Shown one piece after another: positions 33,331 through 45,400 of a DNA stretch of 64,000 nucleotides (positions are counted from its first letter, which is position 1; each line of letters opens with the position of its first letter). This DNA is from Diphasiastrum complanatum (taxonomy: Eukaryota > Streptophyta > Lycopodiopsida > Lycopodiales > Lycopodiaceae), in contig CM055096.1 in the NCBI GenBank assembly GCA_029204225.1, positions 74,745,521 to 74,809,520 of the forward strand, written 5' to 3'. Under the pieces are notes generated by a model, which worked only from the letters and a program-made list of their open reading frames with translations, ran no database searches and was not told where the DNA came from. Made by a program: the position numbers and the translations under genes.

Positions 33331-34749
33331 GTTTGACCCATTTTTAGAATTTGCAACAAATTGTGATGGACAAATACGCAAATAGGTTGATTTTCACATG
33401 ATAAAACACATACAAAAATGTATGCATGTACTCATTGTTTTCGTCATTGATAAAATCGCTCCAATTGTTACTGAAAAACAATTAAAATATGATGCTATCA
33501 TGTGTTGATGGTGTACACAGTTTGTTTATTTTTGGCCGTTATATTAGTTTTAGTTTCAATGAACGTAAATTAAAATATTTTTTTTTCTTGAAGAAAGCTG
33601 ATCATAGATTATAGACTTTTTACAAATACATGGTAAATAAAAGCTCAAAGAAGCAAAAGTTTATCGGCCTCTTGGAAAAGGAGTAGAGGGGAGATGACAA
33701 AATCACGAGTCCCAAATTCTCTACTTTTTCTATCTAACCAAATGTACCAAAGAGTAATGACTCTATACATTGCCAGAAATCATTAACCTTTACATCATCA
33801 AAAGTGATGTCATTAAGCAATAAATCTGTATGACTGAATCTCCTAAATCTGACATGAAAACGTGCAATAAAGAGGTTCGTCACTGATTTCCAAAGAGAAG
33901 CATAATAATAAAAAAATAAATAAATCACATCTTCATCTAACAAACTTGTAGCTTAGTTGTAGATGCACCATCATGATGATAAAGTGACATTTGTTGACAC
34001 AAGTGATAAACAATCCAAAAAAATACCAACATTTAGATGTCAAAAGTTACATGTAGATTGACATGTATGCATGAAGTTGAAATAACTAATTGAGTGTCAA
34101 TCAACCCTTTGACAAAGAAAGAGACTGGCATTCTATCTCTTATCGAGTGTCTAAATATCATTATGAGACTTGCCTCGCATCAGCTTGCATTTTCTCCAAG
34201 AATGTAATGAAATTGCACTTGGTTTCTTGTGATAAGATTGCTACTCACATGGTAATAAGCAAGCCATAACCTTGCTTCTCTTAAGCAAAATACATGATTT
34301 TGAAGGCATGCCCAGTAGGTTTCTACTGATAGTCATTATTAGCCAAACCAATGCCAAAACTTTCATTCTACAATAATTAGAAAGATCACAACCATGAGAG
34401 ATGCAACACAAAAATCAAAGCTTACAAGATTCAAATCAAGAGGCACACAAATAGTTTCAAGTGGTTACGTAAAAATGACATACTTGAGATGTTTGATTTA
34501 TGACATAGAGAACAAAATAGTGGTGAAAAGTCAAATATTACAATACATTTCAAGAGGTCTTGCATATATAGCACTTTGCCATAAAACAAGTTTTTTTTGT
34601 CGCTTAGACCTTTAAATAAGTGCTACAAGCATTGATGTGAGATTGCTCATATGCCGATGAATTTGATGTTTAATGCATTAAAAACAAGAATGTAAGAGGA
34701 ACAAACTTATGCAGGTTGAATTCATGCCCTAATGCTTTACCCTTGACCA
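33331..34749. other. Intergenic sequence, nothing recognised
   Basis: AT-rich with only short open frames and no repeat partner within the window. Confidence 0.4.
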
Positions 34750-34869
34750 AATACAAACTATAAATACGTTGGATCACGAGATAGATTGGAATACAAATTA
34801 TAAATACACTAGATCATGAGTTAGATTGGAATACAAGTTATACATACACTAGATCATGGGTTGGATTGG
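34750..34869. repeat. Tandem repeat, three 40-bp units
   Basis: Units start at 34750, 34790 and 34830, each AATACAA(A/G)(C/T)TATA followed by a (G/A)GATCA(C/T)G block and ending GATTGG. Units differ by a few bases each. Confidence 0.85.
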
Positions 34870-35926
34870 AATAAGCACTACAAACAAGGACAAGCGCAAT
34901 TTTTCTGTTAATATTTTGTATTATGACAAGCACAAATTATTAAAAGACTAGTTTTCCTTTACTCATGGGGTTCAATCTCATGTTGGATTAGTGTTGTGGC
35001 ATAAGCATCTCACTATTAGATGAGTGTTGCTTAAGGGATTAAAAGGAGGGTCTTGCCAAGTGTCATGTGGCAACTACTAATTTTTTTTTGTGTGGGTGTG
35101 TTATAACAGGTCACCCACACACGTGACGACTTCACGTTGGTTGGAATGCATGTTTCAACTTGGTAGTGCCATGGAGATATGCGGACCCAAAGCAAAAATG
35201 CGACCCGTTGGCCCCTCTCCCTAAAAGAGAATAATGTGGGCAACAACCAAGATTTGATCCTTGTCTAGTTAGCACTATTGCAGTTTAGATAAAGAGGCCT
35301 ATTTTTCAACGAATAGAAACTGCAGCGATGCCACATAATTACTTCTGTCAAGGCCTTGACACAAAAAGGTGGAAAGAGATAGTGAGATATCATTGTTGGC
35401 AATATACCAAAGGTGAAATAAAGCATTTTATTAATATTCTTTGTTTTTCTTTTTATATTATGTATTAATCTATTTTTTTACTAATAGTTTTTATGTCAAT
35501 AAATGAGCATATTCACATGATAATATATAATTAGTCCTCACAAAATTTATCAAGTTTCGCTATTATTTTATTTCCAGAAGTTTCTGGTAATTGAATATTG
35601 ATCTATTTTTTTTTAATTTCATTATTTAATTTTGATGTAAGAATTTATTATAAAGAAATACGGGGATGGATTTTTTCTTAACAAAACCTAATCCAGCTTT
35701 AGGGTTAGGAGAAACTTAATGTATTTTAGGAGACAGAGGCGTAAGCCACCTGGCATACTAGTCGGTGATCTAATGATCTGAATTACCGACCCCTGCCGGT
35801 CACTAGAGCTCTAGGGTTTCTGAGAGGTGAAAAGTTAACGGGATAGAAACTGCCGTACCGCCCCCTGCCGGTGCCCTCAACCTCCAAAAAAAAAACAAAT
35901 AAATTAATAATTAAATTAAAATCACT

Positions 35927-35935
<9 letters not shown>
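34870..35935. other. Upstream region of the UPL gene
   Basis: Intergenic. CCCCTGCCGGT occurs twice (about 35790 and 35862) close to the gene, within a slightly GC-richer stretch. No clear TATA box. Nothing coding is supported. Confidence 0.4.
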
Positions 35936-35977
<42 letters not shown>

Positions 35978-36057
35978 CTTTTCTTTTCTTTGTATTTTTC
36001 TCTTCGCTTTCGCTTTGTTGTTGCTCTCTCTCTCTCTCTCTCTCGCTCTCTCTCTCT
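35927..36057 (+). repeat. Pyrimidine microsatellites in the 5' UTR or promoter
   Basis: A C11 run then (CT)19 at 35937-35974, followed by TTTTC repeats and two further CT runs (36024-36043 and 36046-36057). Such Y-patch and CT tracts are common just upstream of, or within, plant 5' UTRs. Confidence 0.8.
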
Positions 36058-36412
36058 GCTTCGGCTTCATGCGTCTTCTGTCTTCCGCCTTCGCCTTCGC
36101 CTTCGCCTTCCTGTCTCGGCGATCCCAAGCGCCTTCGTCCTCTCCTTTCCCCTCCCTCTCTTATCATCGCCGCTGCCGCTGCCGCTGCCTCTGCCTGTGC
36201 CTGTCAGAATTGAAGCACTCTTCGCTTTCTTGCCATTGCTGCACTCTCACCTCTTGCTTGTTGGGTTTTCCGGATCGCTGCTCCAGCCTGCGAGTAATCA
36301 ATCCCACCCACACCAGACAGAGTGATCAATCCCGCCCACAACAGGCAGAATACTACTCGTTGGCGATCAGTGGGAAGCGGGTTGGGCACAATAGGGGGCG
36401 TCAGTGGGCGCC

Positions 36413-36436
36413 ATGCCCAGGTTCTGCAAGGCTTGA
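36413..36436 (+). promoter_or_regulatory. Possible short upstream ORF
   Basis: ATG CCC AGG through TGA, seven codons, ends 29 bases before the UPL start codon. If transcription starts upstream of it, it could damp translation of the main frame. Confidence 0.3.
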
Positions 36437-36465
36437 GGGACTGCTCACGGCTTCTGGACCTCATC

Positions 36466-39400
36466 ATGAAAGCCAAGAAGAAGCGCGGCGTGGAGCCGGT
36501 ATCGGCCAGCCTATGAACGCCGTTTTTACGTTAAATCTATATTTGCGCTTTAGGAATTGGTGAATGCACCTATGAGGATTTAAGGGTGTTGCTAGGTCAA
36601 GATGCATTTGTTTTGTATTTATTTAATCTGGTTCAGATGTGGCCAGGTGTAACTGAGGCATTTATAATTAGGTCTTTTGATATAGGCATTGAATAGAGAT
36701 TGATTAATCTTCAGAATTGTGTAGGGTTTATAGTTTAGGTTAGAGGCATGGCTGCTGATTAACAGGTGCCTGGGGTAATTTGATGTGTATTTCAATCCGT
36801 AATTGTTTGTTTATTTTTCATTATCACTGGTAACATTTGTTTATTTCACACTGCCGTAGGCAAACCCTTTGCATGTCATAGTTACAGTGATCAAATCGAT
36901 TCCAAGGGCATTTAAACTTTTCATATCTTTTCGTTTTGATTAAAAATAAGTTTAAGGGTTTCAAATCTTTTGAATCGTTTCCATTTGATGGAAGATTTGA
37001 CTTTTATCTCTCTCCTAGTTGGTATTTGAACCGCCTTTTGCTAGTTTCTCAAATATGAAATTGAATGCAATAAATTTTGGAGGCTAGAGATGTGTGAGAG
37101 ACAACTTAAAGATCTCTTATGGAAGTCTATGCTGATAAAATTCATAGGCCTTGTCATAAAGGTTTATCTTTTTAATGCTATGCTTGATTCGGAAATTTAA
37201 TAAGGATTTCAAACTTCTAATCTTGATTTTAATTTACTCGATTCAAATTTAAATGAAATAATCCTGTAACTAGGATGCACACATGTGCTATGTTTGTTTT
37301 CTTTTAGCAGAATGCAAGTTGGTGGTCTCTATAGAAAGTAAAAAGGAAGAAAAAAGTACTTGGACAGAATGTAATTCTGCAGATACTCTTTCCTTCCTGT
37401 GAAGTTTGATGGTTTGAAGCTGTACCAATATATATTATAAACATTCTTACTTGAAAGTGGTTCTTATTTGAACTCTGTTTCTTTGTGGACAGCCTCCAAA
37501 AGTCAGGGCCTTCATTAACAGTGTAATTAGTACTCCTTTGGAGAACATAGCGATACCTCTTAGCAGTTTCACCTGGGACTGTGAAAAGGTACCAACCTCT
37601 TTATGAATAAGTTCCAACGCTCAAGACTTACAATCACTCTTTTTTATTTTGTTGCTCGCTGTATGCCAAATCATTGAGGCTCTATTCTTGTGTTTGGTTG
37701 CAGGGAGATTTTTACCATTGGGTTGATTTATTGAATCATTTTGACACTTTTTTTGAAAAGTATGTCAAATCAAGAAATGAACTTCTGCTGGATGGGGATT
37801 TTTGTGAGGACAATGGACCTTTTCAAAAAGAGGGGGTTCTCCAAATTTTGCGAGTTACTCGGATAATATTGGAGAATTGTATAGCCAAATATTTGTACAG
37901 TTCAACTGAGGTCCGTCAGGCTGTTTGACTTTCCTTTCTTTCATTTCCTCATGCAAAACTTACAACATTGGTTGTCGTTGAATAGTTGTACTCTGCATTT
38001 TTAGTATTTTTGTTCTTATAGTTCTGATTATGTGATTAATGGGTGCAGCATTTGTCCACTTTGCTATCTTCAACCGACCCTGAAATAGTTATGGCTGCTT
38101 TGCAAACTTTGGCTGTATTTGTGAAGAAAGTTCAGTCAAATAGGCCTGTAAGATGGCATGGAGATTCGGCTCTCAATGCCCGTCTTTTTTCTTTATCCCA
38201 AGGATGGGGAGGCAAGGAGCAAGGTCTTGGTCTTCTTGCTTGTGCTACGGAAATAGATTGTGGTGAAGATGCCTGCAATCTGGGTTCCACTCTTCACTTT
38301 GAGTTTTACGGAGAGAGCAAAATTCAAGCCGGCTCTGAGAATATGAAGGAAGCTGTAGCTTCAGGTTTACAGGTGATTCACAGAAAAAACATACACATGC
38401 TACCAGAGAACGATCTTCAGCTTCTGAAGCAGTTAGTTGATGAGTATAAAGTTCCTGCCAGTCTTCGTTTTTCGCTTCTGACCAGAATCCGTTTTGCAAG
38501 AGCATTCCCTTTTTTACCTATTCGAAGAGAATACATATCTATACGGCTTCTTGCTTTTACAGTGCTACTGCAGTCGAATCCCGATCATGAAGACCTGGCA
38601 GCATTTTTTGTTAACGAGCCTGAGTTTGTCAATGAGCTTGTCACTTTGTTACAGTGTGAAGACACAGTTCCAGAAGATATTCGGATACTGGCAATTCTTG
38701 CATTGGCAGCACAGTCTCAAGATAGGCCTAGGCAATCCAATGTTCTCAATGTAATAAGTGCAGGAGGGCATAGAGGTATTTTACCCAGTTTGATGCAGAA
38801 GGCTATTGGGTCCCTCACAGGTGGGACGTCCGGTTGTTCTGTTGCTTTTGTTGAGGCCCTTCTTTCCTTGGTGACTGTATTGGTATCATCATCCTCAGGT
38901 TGTGCTGCTCTCAGGGAAGCAGGACTGATACCAACCCTTTTGCCACTTCTTAAGGACACCGATACACACCACTTGCACCTAGTAACATTAGCTGTACATA
39001 TACTCGAGGCTTTCATGGACTATAGCAATCCTGCCGGCACTTTGTTCAGGGATTTAGGAGGATTGGATGACACAATAACTAGATTAAAGCTGGAAGTAAG
39101 TGGAGTTGAGCATAGTTCAAGACAATCGCAACAAGAGCTAGCAACATCTGAAAAGGGGAAGGCAGTTGTTGTTGAAGATGGGGAAGATCAACAAATGGCT
39201 TCTGTATCACAGTTGGAGACATTGATTCCTTACCAACAGAGGCTCCTTCTTAAGGCATTACTCCGTGCCATCGCACTTGGTACATATGCACCGGGTAACA
39301 CTGCCCGACTGCATGGCTCAGATGAAAGTGCACTACCCGCTTGTTTATGTACCATTTTTAGACATGCTAAAGTCTTTGGAGGAGGAGTCTTTTCACTGGC

Positions 39401-42400
39401 GGCTTCTGTGATGAGTGATCTAATTCACAAAGAGCCAACTTCTTATGCAGCTTTGGATGAAGCGGGTCTACCTGCAGCGTTTCTGGATTCAATCTCCAAT
39501 GCAGTCTTGCCTTCTTCTGAAGCCATAGGATGCATTCCCAACACGTTGGATGCTATCTGTGTCAATGATGCTGGCCGTAAGGCTGTGAAAGACAGGAATG
39601 CTATGGCATGTTTTGTTAAAATTTTTACATCAAAAATATATTTGAGAGCTCTAGCCAATGACACCCCTGGGTCCTTAGCATCTGGTCTCGATGAGCTGAT
39701 GCGCCATCAAGATTCGCTGCGCGAAGCTGGAATTGATATGTGCATAGAAATTTTGAGAACAATAGCATCAATAGGAGGTGTTCTTGATGCTCAGGCGCCA
39801 GCAGTTCAAGACATGAGTGTTGTTAATTCTCCTGTCCCCATGGATACGGATATTGAAGACAGATCTGTGCTTCTAACTCCAGTGGAAGATCTTGCAAGAC
39901 TTGAGTCATCCCAGCAGTCCTTTTTTGAGGCTATATCTGAAAGTTCACACACGAATATGGAAGCATTTTTACCTGAGTGCATAAATAATGCTGTTAGACT
40001 GCTTGAGACGATCTTGCAAAATTCAGAAATATGTAAAATATTCATTGATAAGAAAGGTATTGAGGCTCTGCTTCAGCTTTATACCCTTTCACATTTGCCA
40101 GTATCCTTTGGAGGCTCTTCGACGGCCCATAACATGTCTGTTACTTTCAGGGCATTTCCACCAGCGCATGCAACAGCACTCACTAGGGCTGTTTGTGGAA
40201 TATTAAGGGATCATTTGAAGCTAACGCTTGATATTCTTATGCCTGTTTCTGATAAGAAACTATCGGACATAGAAAATGGGTTGCAGAACAAGGTCTTGCG
40301 AAGTTTGTCTGCAGTTGAGTGTTTCTTATCTTTGTCATCTGTTCTTGTGAGGAGTTCAGCTGCTATGATGGCAGAATTAAGTACCGAAGGGGCAGATATC
40401 CTGAATGACATTGGTAAGGTTCATAGGGAGGTGCTCTGGCAGATTTCCCTCATTGATCATGCTAAGGTTGAGAGCAAAAAGGAAGGTGAAACAGGAACTA
40501 GCATAGCAAGTACATCAGCTGGTGCATCTGTTACAGCCACAGGAACTCGAGAAAATGAGGATGATACGGATTCCTTTCCTGTTGTGCGATATGTTAACCC
40601 AGTGACAATACGAAATGGACTATCTTCCCATTGGGGCGTGGATGCGGAATTTCTGCCAGTGATACAAGCAGGAGAGGGCCTTAATCGTCGTACACGCAGG
40701 GATCACATGGCAACTGCAGAGGCACTTACACAGATAGCTCGACTCGGGCGGCTTGCACGCCATGCAGGTTCCTCTCAAGTTGAGCTTGAAACTTCAGAAA
40801 ATCAAGTACATGAAACTTTGAAGCGGAAATCCCCTGAAACCTTGAATTATGAGATGATGACGAGGCTTGTAGTGGCAGCTCGAGGCCTGTATGTTGCGTT
40901 GGGTAAAGCTATGGTAGTTCCAAGTCGTCGTCGTGATGACATAGTACCTTTGACTGCGGCAGCAAAGTCTGTAGCTGGTGCACTTGTTGGGGTGGTGGGT
41001 GACAACCTCAGTTTTGATGGTCATGGTTCCTTCGCAGATTTTGATACCTCCATGTCAGTCAAATGCCGGTTTTTGGGTAAGATAGTCGATGATGTGGTAC
41101 CTATTCTCTTTGACAGCAGGCGACGCACCTGCAACACTGTTATTGTCAATAATCTCTATGCCCATGGTGTCATTAAGAAACTTCTTATAAGTTTTCAAGC
41201 AACCAGTCAGCTACTGGGAACAGGTTCACAGAGTACAGGCTCCCCAATGGATACTGAATCTGGCAAGACAGAGGGTGAAAAGATCGAAGATAAGGTGGAG
41301 CCTCATGCTTGGTTAATGGAAACTTTACAAAGTTATGTAAAGCTTTTGGAGCAGTTAGTCACGTCATCCTTACTGCTGACTCCTCCTTCAGCTGCTCAGC
41401 TTTTAGTGCAGCCAGTGGAAGGTGGAACTGTTCCCCTCACAAAAGACCCAGAGGTGTTTGTCAGGGCAATTCAGGCACAAGTCTTGGAGGTAGTTCTTCC
41501 TGTGTGGAATCATCCAAAATTTCCTCAATGTCCTCCTCCTTTTATCATGTCAATTGCTAGTATCATTACGCATGTGTATACAGGTACAGGAGATGTGAAG
41601 GGACTCAGAAATGCTGCAGCTGGGGCAGGTGTTCGTCTTGGTGGACCTCCTCCTGACGAGTCTCTGATTTCAAGGATTGTTGAAATGGGCTTCTCAAGGT
41701 CTCGGGCAGAAGAGGCATTGAGGCGTGTGGAAACAAACAGTGTTGAGTTGGCTATGGAGTGGTTGTTTAGTCATCCTGAAGAAGCCCCACAAGATGATGA
41801 GTTTGCACGGGCTGTTGCTCTATCGTTAAGCAGTTCAGATGGTGCCTCAAACGAAGCAGACGAAGCTGGTAAGGGGAAAGAAATATTGGTGGAAGAAGGG
41901 CCACAGGCTCCTCCAGTGGAAGAAATGCTTGACACATGCATGACTTTATTGCAGACCACAGATGCTGTGGCATTTGCATTAACTGACCTACTTGTAACAA
42001 TCTGCAATCGGGAGAAAGGCCTAGATCGTCCTCGAGTTATATCATACCTTGTTCAGCAGTTGAAGTGCTGTAAATGGAGAGAAGCAGATTCGGGGTTTTT
42101 GTCAACAATTTGTCACATTATGGCTTTAATTTTAAGTGAAGACAGCACTGCTCGAGAGATTGGTGCCCAGAATGGCCTTGCAAAGGCAGCCTTGGATGGG
42201 CTTTCTCACTTTGATCCAAGCAATTTAACAGCTGGAGTTAAGGTTGAAGTGCCAAAGTGGGTAACAGCTCTGCTGTTGGTCCTTGACCACATGCTGCAAT
42301 CTAAACCAAAAATCAATGCAGATACATCTAGTGGAACTGCAGGCCCTAGTAATAGTGCTACAGTTGCATCTGATCGACAGATGGGTGAAGCTTTTGATCT

Positions 42401-45400
42401 GCAGCAAGAGAAATACTCTAGCCCATTGGCAGCAATAATTGGCAAGACGACAGGTTATATGACAGATGATGAACAGTGCAGAGCCATGGGCATTGCTTGC
42501 AATCTGCTTAACAAGCAGTTACCTGCAACTGTTGTTCAGGCTGTGCTGCAGCTTTGTGCCAGGTTAACGAAGGTCCATTCAATTGCACTGCAGTTCCTTG
42601 AAGCAGGGGGCTTAACTGCATTGCTTGCACTTCCAAGAAATTGCTTGTTTCTTGGATTTGACAGTGTTGCTAATGCTATTATAAGGCATCTCCTTGAGGA
42701 TCCTCAGACTTTGCTGCAAGCGATGGAGTCAGAGATTCGCCATACTTTGACAGCTGCAAGTTCACGCCATAGTGGTCGTGTTTCTCCTCGTGTGTTTCTG
42801 ACTGCCTTGGCACCCGTATTGTCCCGGGAACCTACAATATTTATGCAAGCTGCTGCAAGGATTTGTCAGATCGATACAATTGGGGGGAGGATGTCAGTTG
42901 TTCTTGCAAAAGACAAAGAGAAGGAGCGAGATAAGGATAAGGAAAAAGATAAGTTAAAGCTGGGTTCTACACCTCAAAATGAAGGCGGTCCTGTGACCTC
43001 GTTGGTAGTTTCTACGGAGGCTTTTGGAAAAACTCAAGATGGGTCAGGAAAGGCAGCCAAGGGGCATAAGAAAGTACCTCATAGCTTTTCTCAAGTTATT
43101 GACCAAATGCTTGAAGTAATCTTGCATTACCCTCCGCTTGGCAAAGATGAGGAGTATGGCTTACAATCTGAAACATCCATGGAGGTTGATGAATCAGCAC
43201 CCAAAGACCGGGGAAAAGGTAAAATGCATGAAAAACCAAGAACAGAGACCTCTGGATTACCTGCTGCTACTGCTAAGGTTACGTTCATATTAAAGCTCAT
43301 GTCCGAGGTCCTCCTAATGTACACCTCTGCTGTTACTGTTGTTTTACGGCGTGATTCTGAAAGTGGCCAAGGAAGGGGTCCTTCTCAGGGTGGTCTCGAT
43401 GTTGTTGGCCATGGGGGATTACTATATCATGTCCTTCATAGACTTCTTCCATATCCAGATGAAAAGGTGGACAAAGTCGATGAAGATTGGAGAGAAAAGC
43501 TGTCTGACAAGGCTGCATACTTTCTGATGGCCGTCTGCGTGCGTTCTGGAGAAGGAAGACGACGAGTAGTTCAAGAAGTTACTAGAGCGCTCAATGTAGC
43601 AGCTAGTAGTTCAAGCTTGAAGTCTTTTCAGCCACCTAGTAGAAAAGTCCGTGCTTTTGTGGACCTTGTCAATTCTATTCTTTCATCACATTCATCATCC
43701 AGTGGTGCCCAAGCCCCTGGTTTTTCAGCTGATATGGCAAAGGCAATGGTAGATGCTGGAATGGTACAAGCATTAAGCCAAACTTTGCAAGTGGTTGATC
43801 TGGATCATCCTGATGCTCCAAAGCTTGTCAATGCAGTCCTCAAGGCCTTAGAAGTCCTAACAAGAGCTGCTAGTAGTGGAGAGCAGGTCACTGGCGGGCA
43901 AGGGACACATCACAAAAGGATTGCTACTTCTGAGAGGCCTGTAAATGTACGTGGGCATCCTTCTGCCAGTCAGCAGGCAGCAGACATGTATCAACATGGA
44001 TTGCGGGGTGACTCCATACAAGCTGAGTTGCAAGCAGGTGATGACGGTATGCAAGTGACTCCTAGTGATGCTAACAATAGAGATGAGCAGATGGAGCATG
44101 ACATGAGATCTGAAGGTGATGTTGCAGGAATTCATATAGAGACTGAAGGAGAAGCATTCATGCCAGAGGCAGCGGAAGATGCAGCAGAACTTGAAGATGC
44201 AACGACAGAGATGGCTTTTAGGATTGATGCTGCTGGAGGTGTTGGAGATGATGAGGATGATGAAGAAGGGATGGATGGTGATGATGCTGAGGATGATGGG
44301 GATGACGATGAAGAGGAGGATGAAGAAGATGATGACGATATTGAGGGTGATGAGGGTGTTCGTTTGTCGCCTCCGGATACAGATGCAGAAGATCACGACA
44401 ATGGCCTGGGTGATGATTTTGAGGAAGATATGGTAGAGGAGGAAGATGAAGATGATGAATGGCAAGAAGATCAAGTTATTGAAGTTCGGTGGAGAGATGG
44501 ATTAACAGGGCTTAATCATGTTCAAGTGCTAGATCCAGCAGGTGGTGGAAGTCTGGTTGATTTTCCTGGAGATCCTTTTCCACGTATCAATGTTGATGAT
44601 GTCTTTGGGTCTTTCCGCCGTATTGGGGGTGGAGAGCGCCGCAGAATGAACAACTACAGGCCTTTTCCTGACGCATCAGTGCCTCGTGGTGGGGCTTTCC
44701 ATCATCCTCTCCTCACTCGTCCCTCACAAATCTCAGGTGTGGGTTTGGCAGGAGTTGGAAGTAACTCACTATGGGCCAGTGCAGGTAATGCTGCGAGAGA
44801 CGCACAAGCTCTTATGGGTGGAGGTCTGGATGTGACCCACTTTTACATGTATGATGGACCCATGCTAGCAGAGCATGTTGGTGATGGAGTATTCAGTGAA
44901 AGAGGTGTGGGAGGTCCCCCTCCGCCACTGCTAGATTTTTCCATGGATCCTGTTTATTTGATGGGAAGAAGAGGTGGACGTTCTGATACTCGTTTAAGTA
45001 GTTGGACTGATGATGGCCAACCCCAGCCAGGTGCCCATGCTGCTGCTGTTGCTCAAGCAATAGAAGAGCAGTTTGTTGCTCAACTTCACTCGCTTTTGCC
45101 ATCCGAGGAGCTCCCTGCTACAGAAGCTGCAGATGTGATCGGACCTACTAGAACAGAGGAGGCAGACGGAAACCAGCCTGATGCTGTTGAAAGCATGGAA
45201 GGTTCAGAGCCAGAATCAGTAGCACAGGTAAGTGGAAACGAACAGCAGGAAGCTCAAGAGCAGGACGGTCTAAGGAGTGCAGCCAATGCTGAAATCTCTG
45301 GTGTCGGTGTTGCCGTGGAGGTGCCTGCAAGCATTTTGGGCCATGATGGCACCGGCAGCTCTAGACCAGGCACTGAAGTTCAGATTGGAGAAAGTGTCAC

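Noticed and set aside
35030-35270. Second SINE-like unit (GATTTGATCC word)
   Set aside because: The B-box-like word has no A box at the proper distance.
35783-36167. Arg/Glu-repeat frames on the minus strand
   Set aside because: Produced by the CT microsatellites.
43857-44474. Long antisense frame opposite UPL exon 4
   Set aside because: It is a shadow of the GAT/GAA acidic repeats; it is Ile/Phe-rich low-complexity sequence with no domain.
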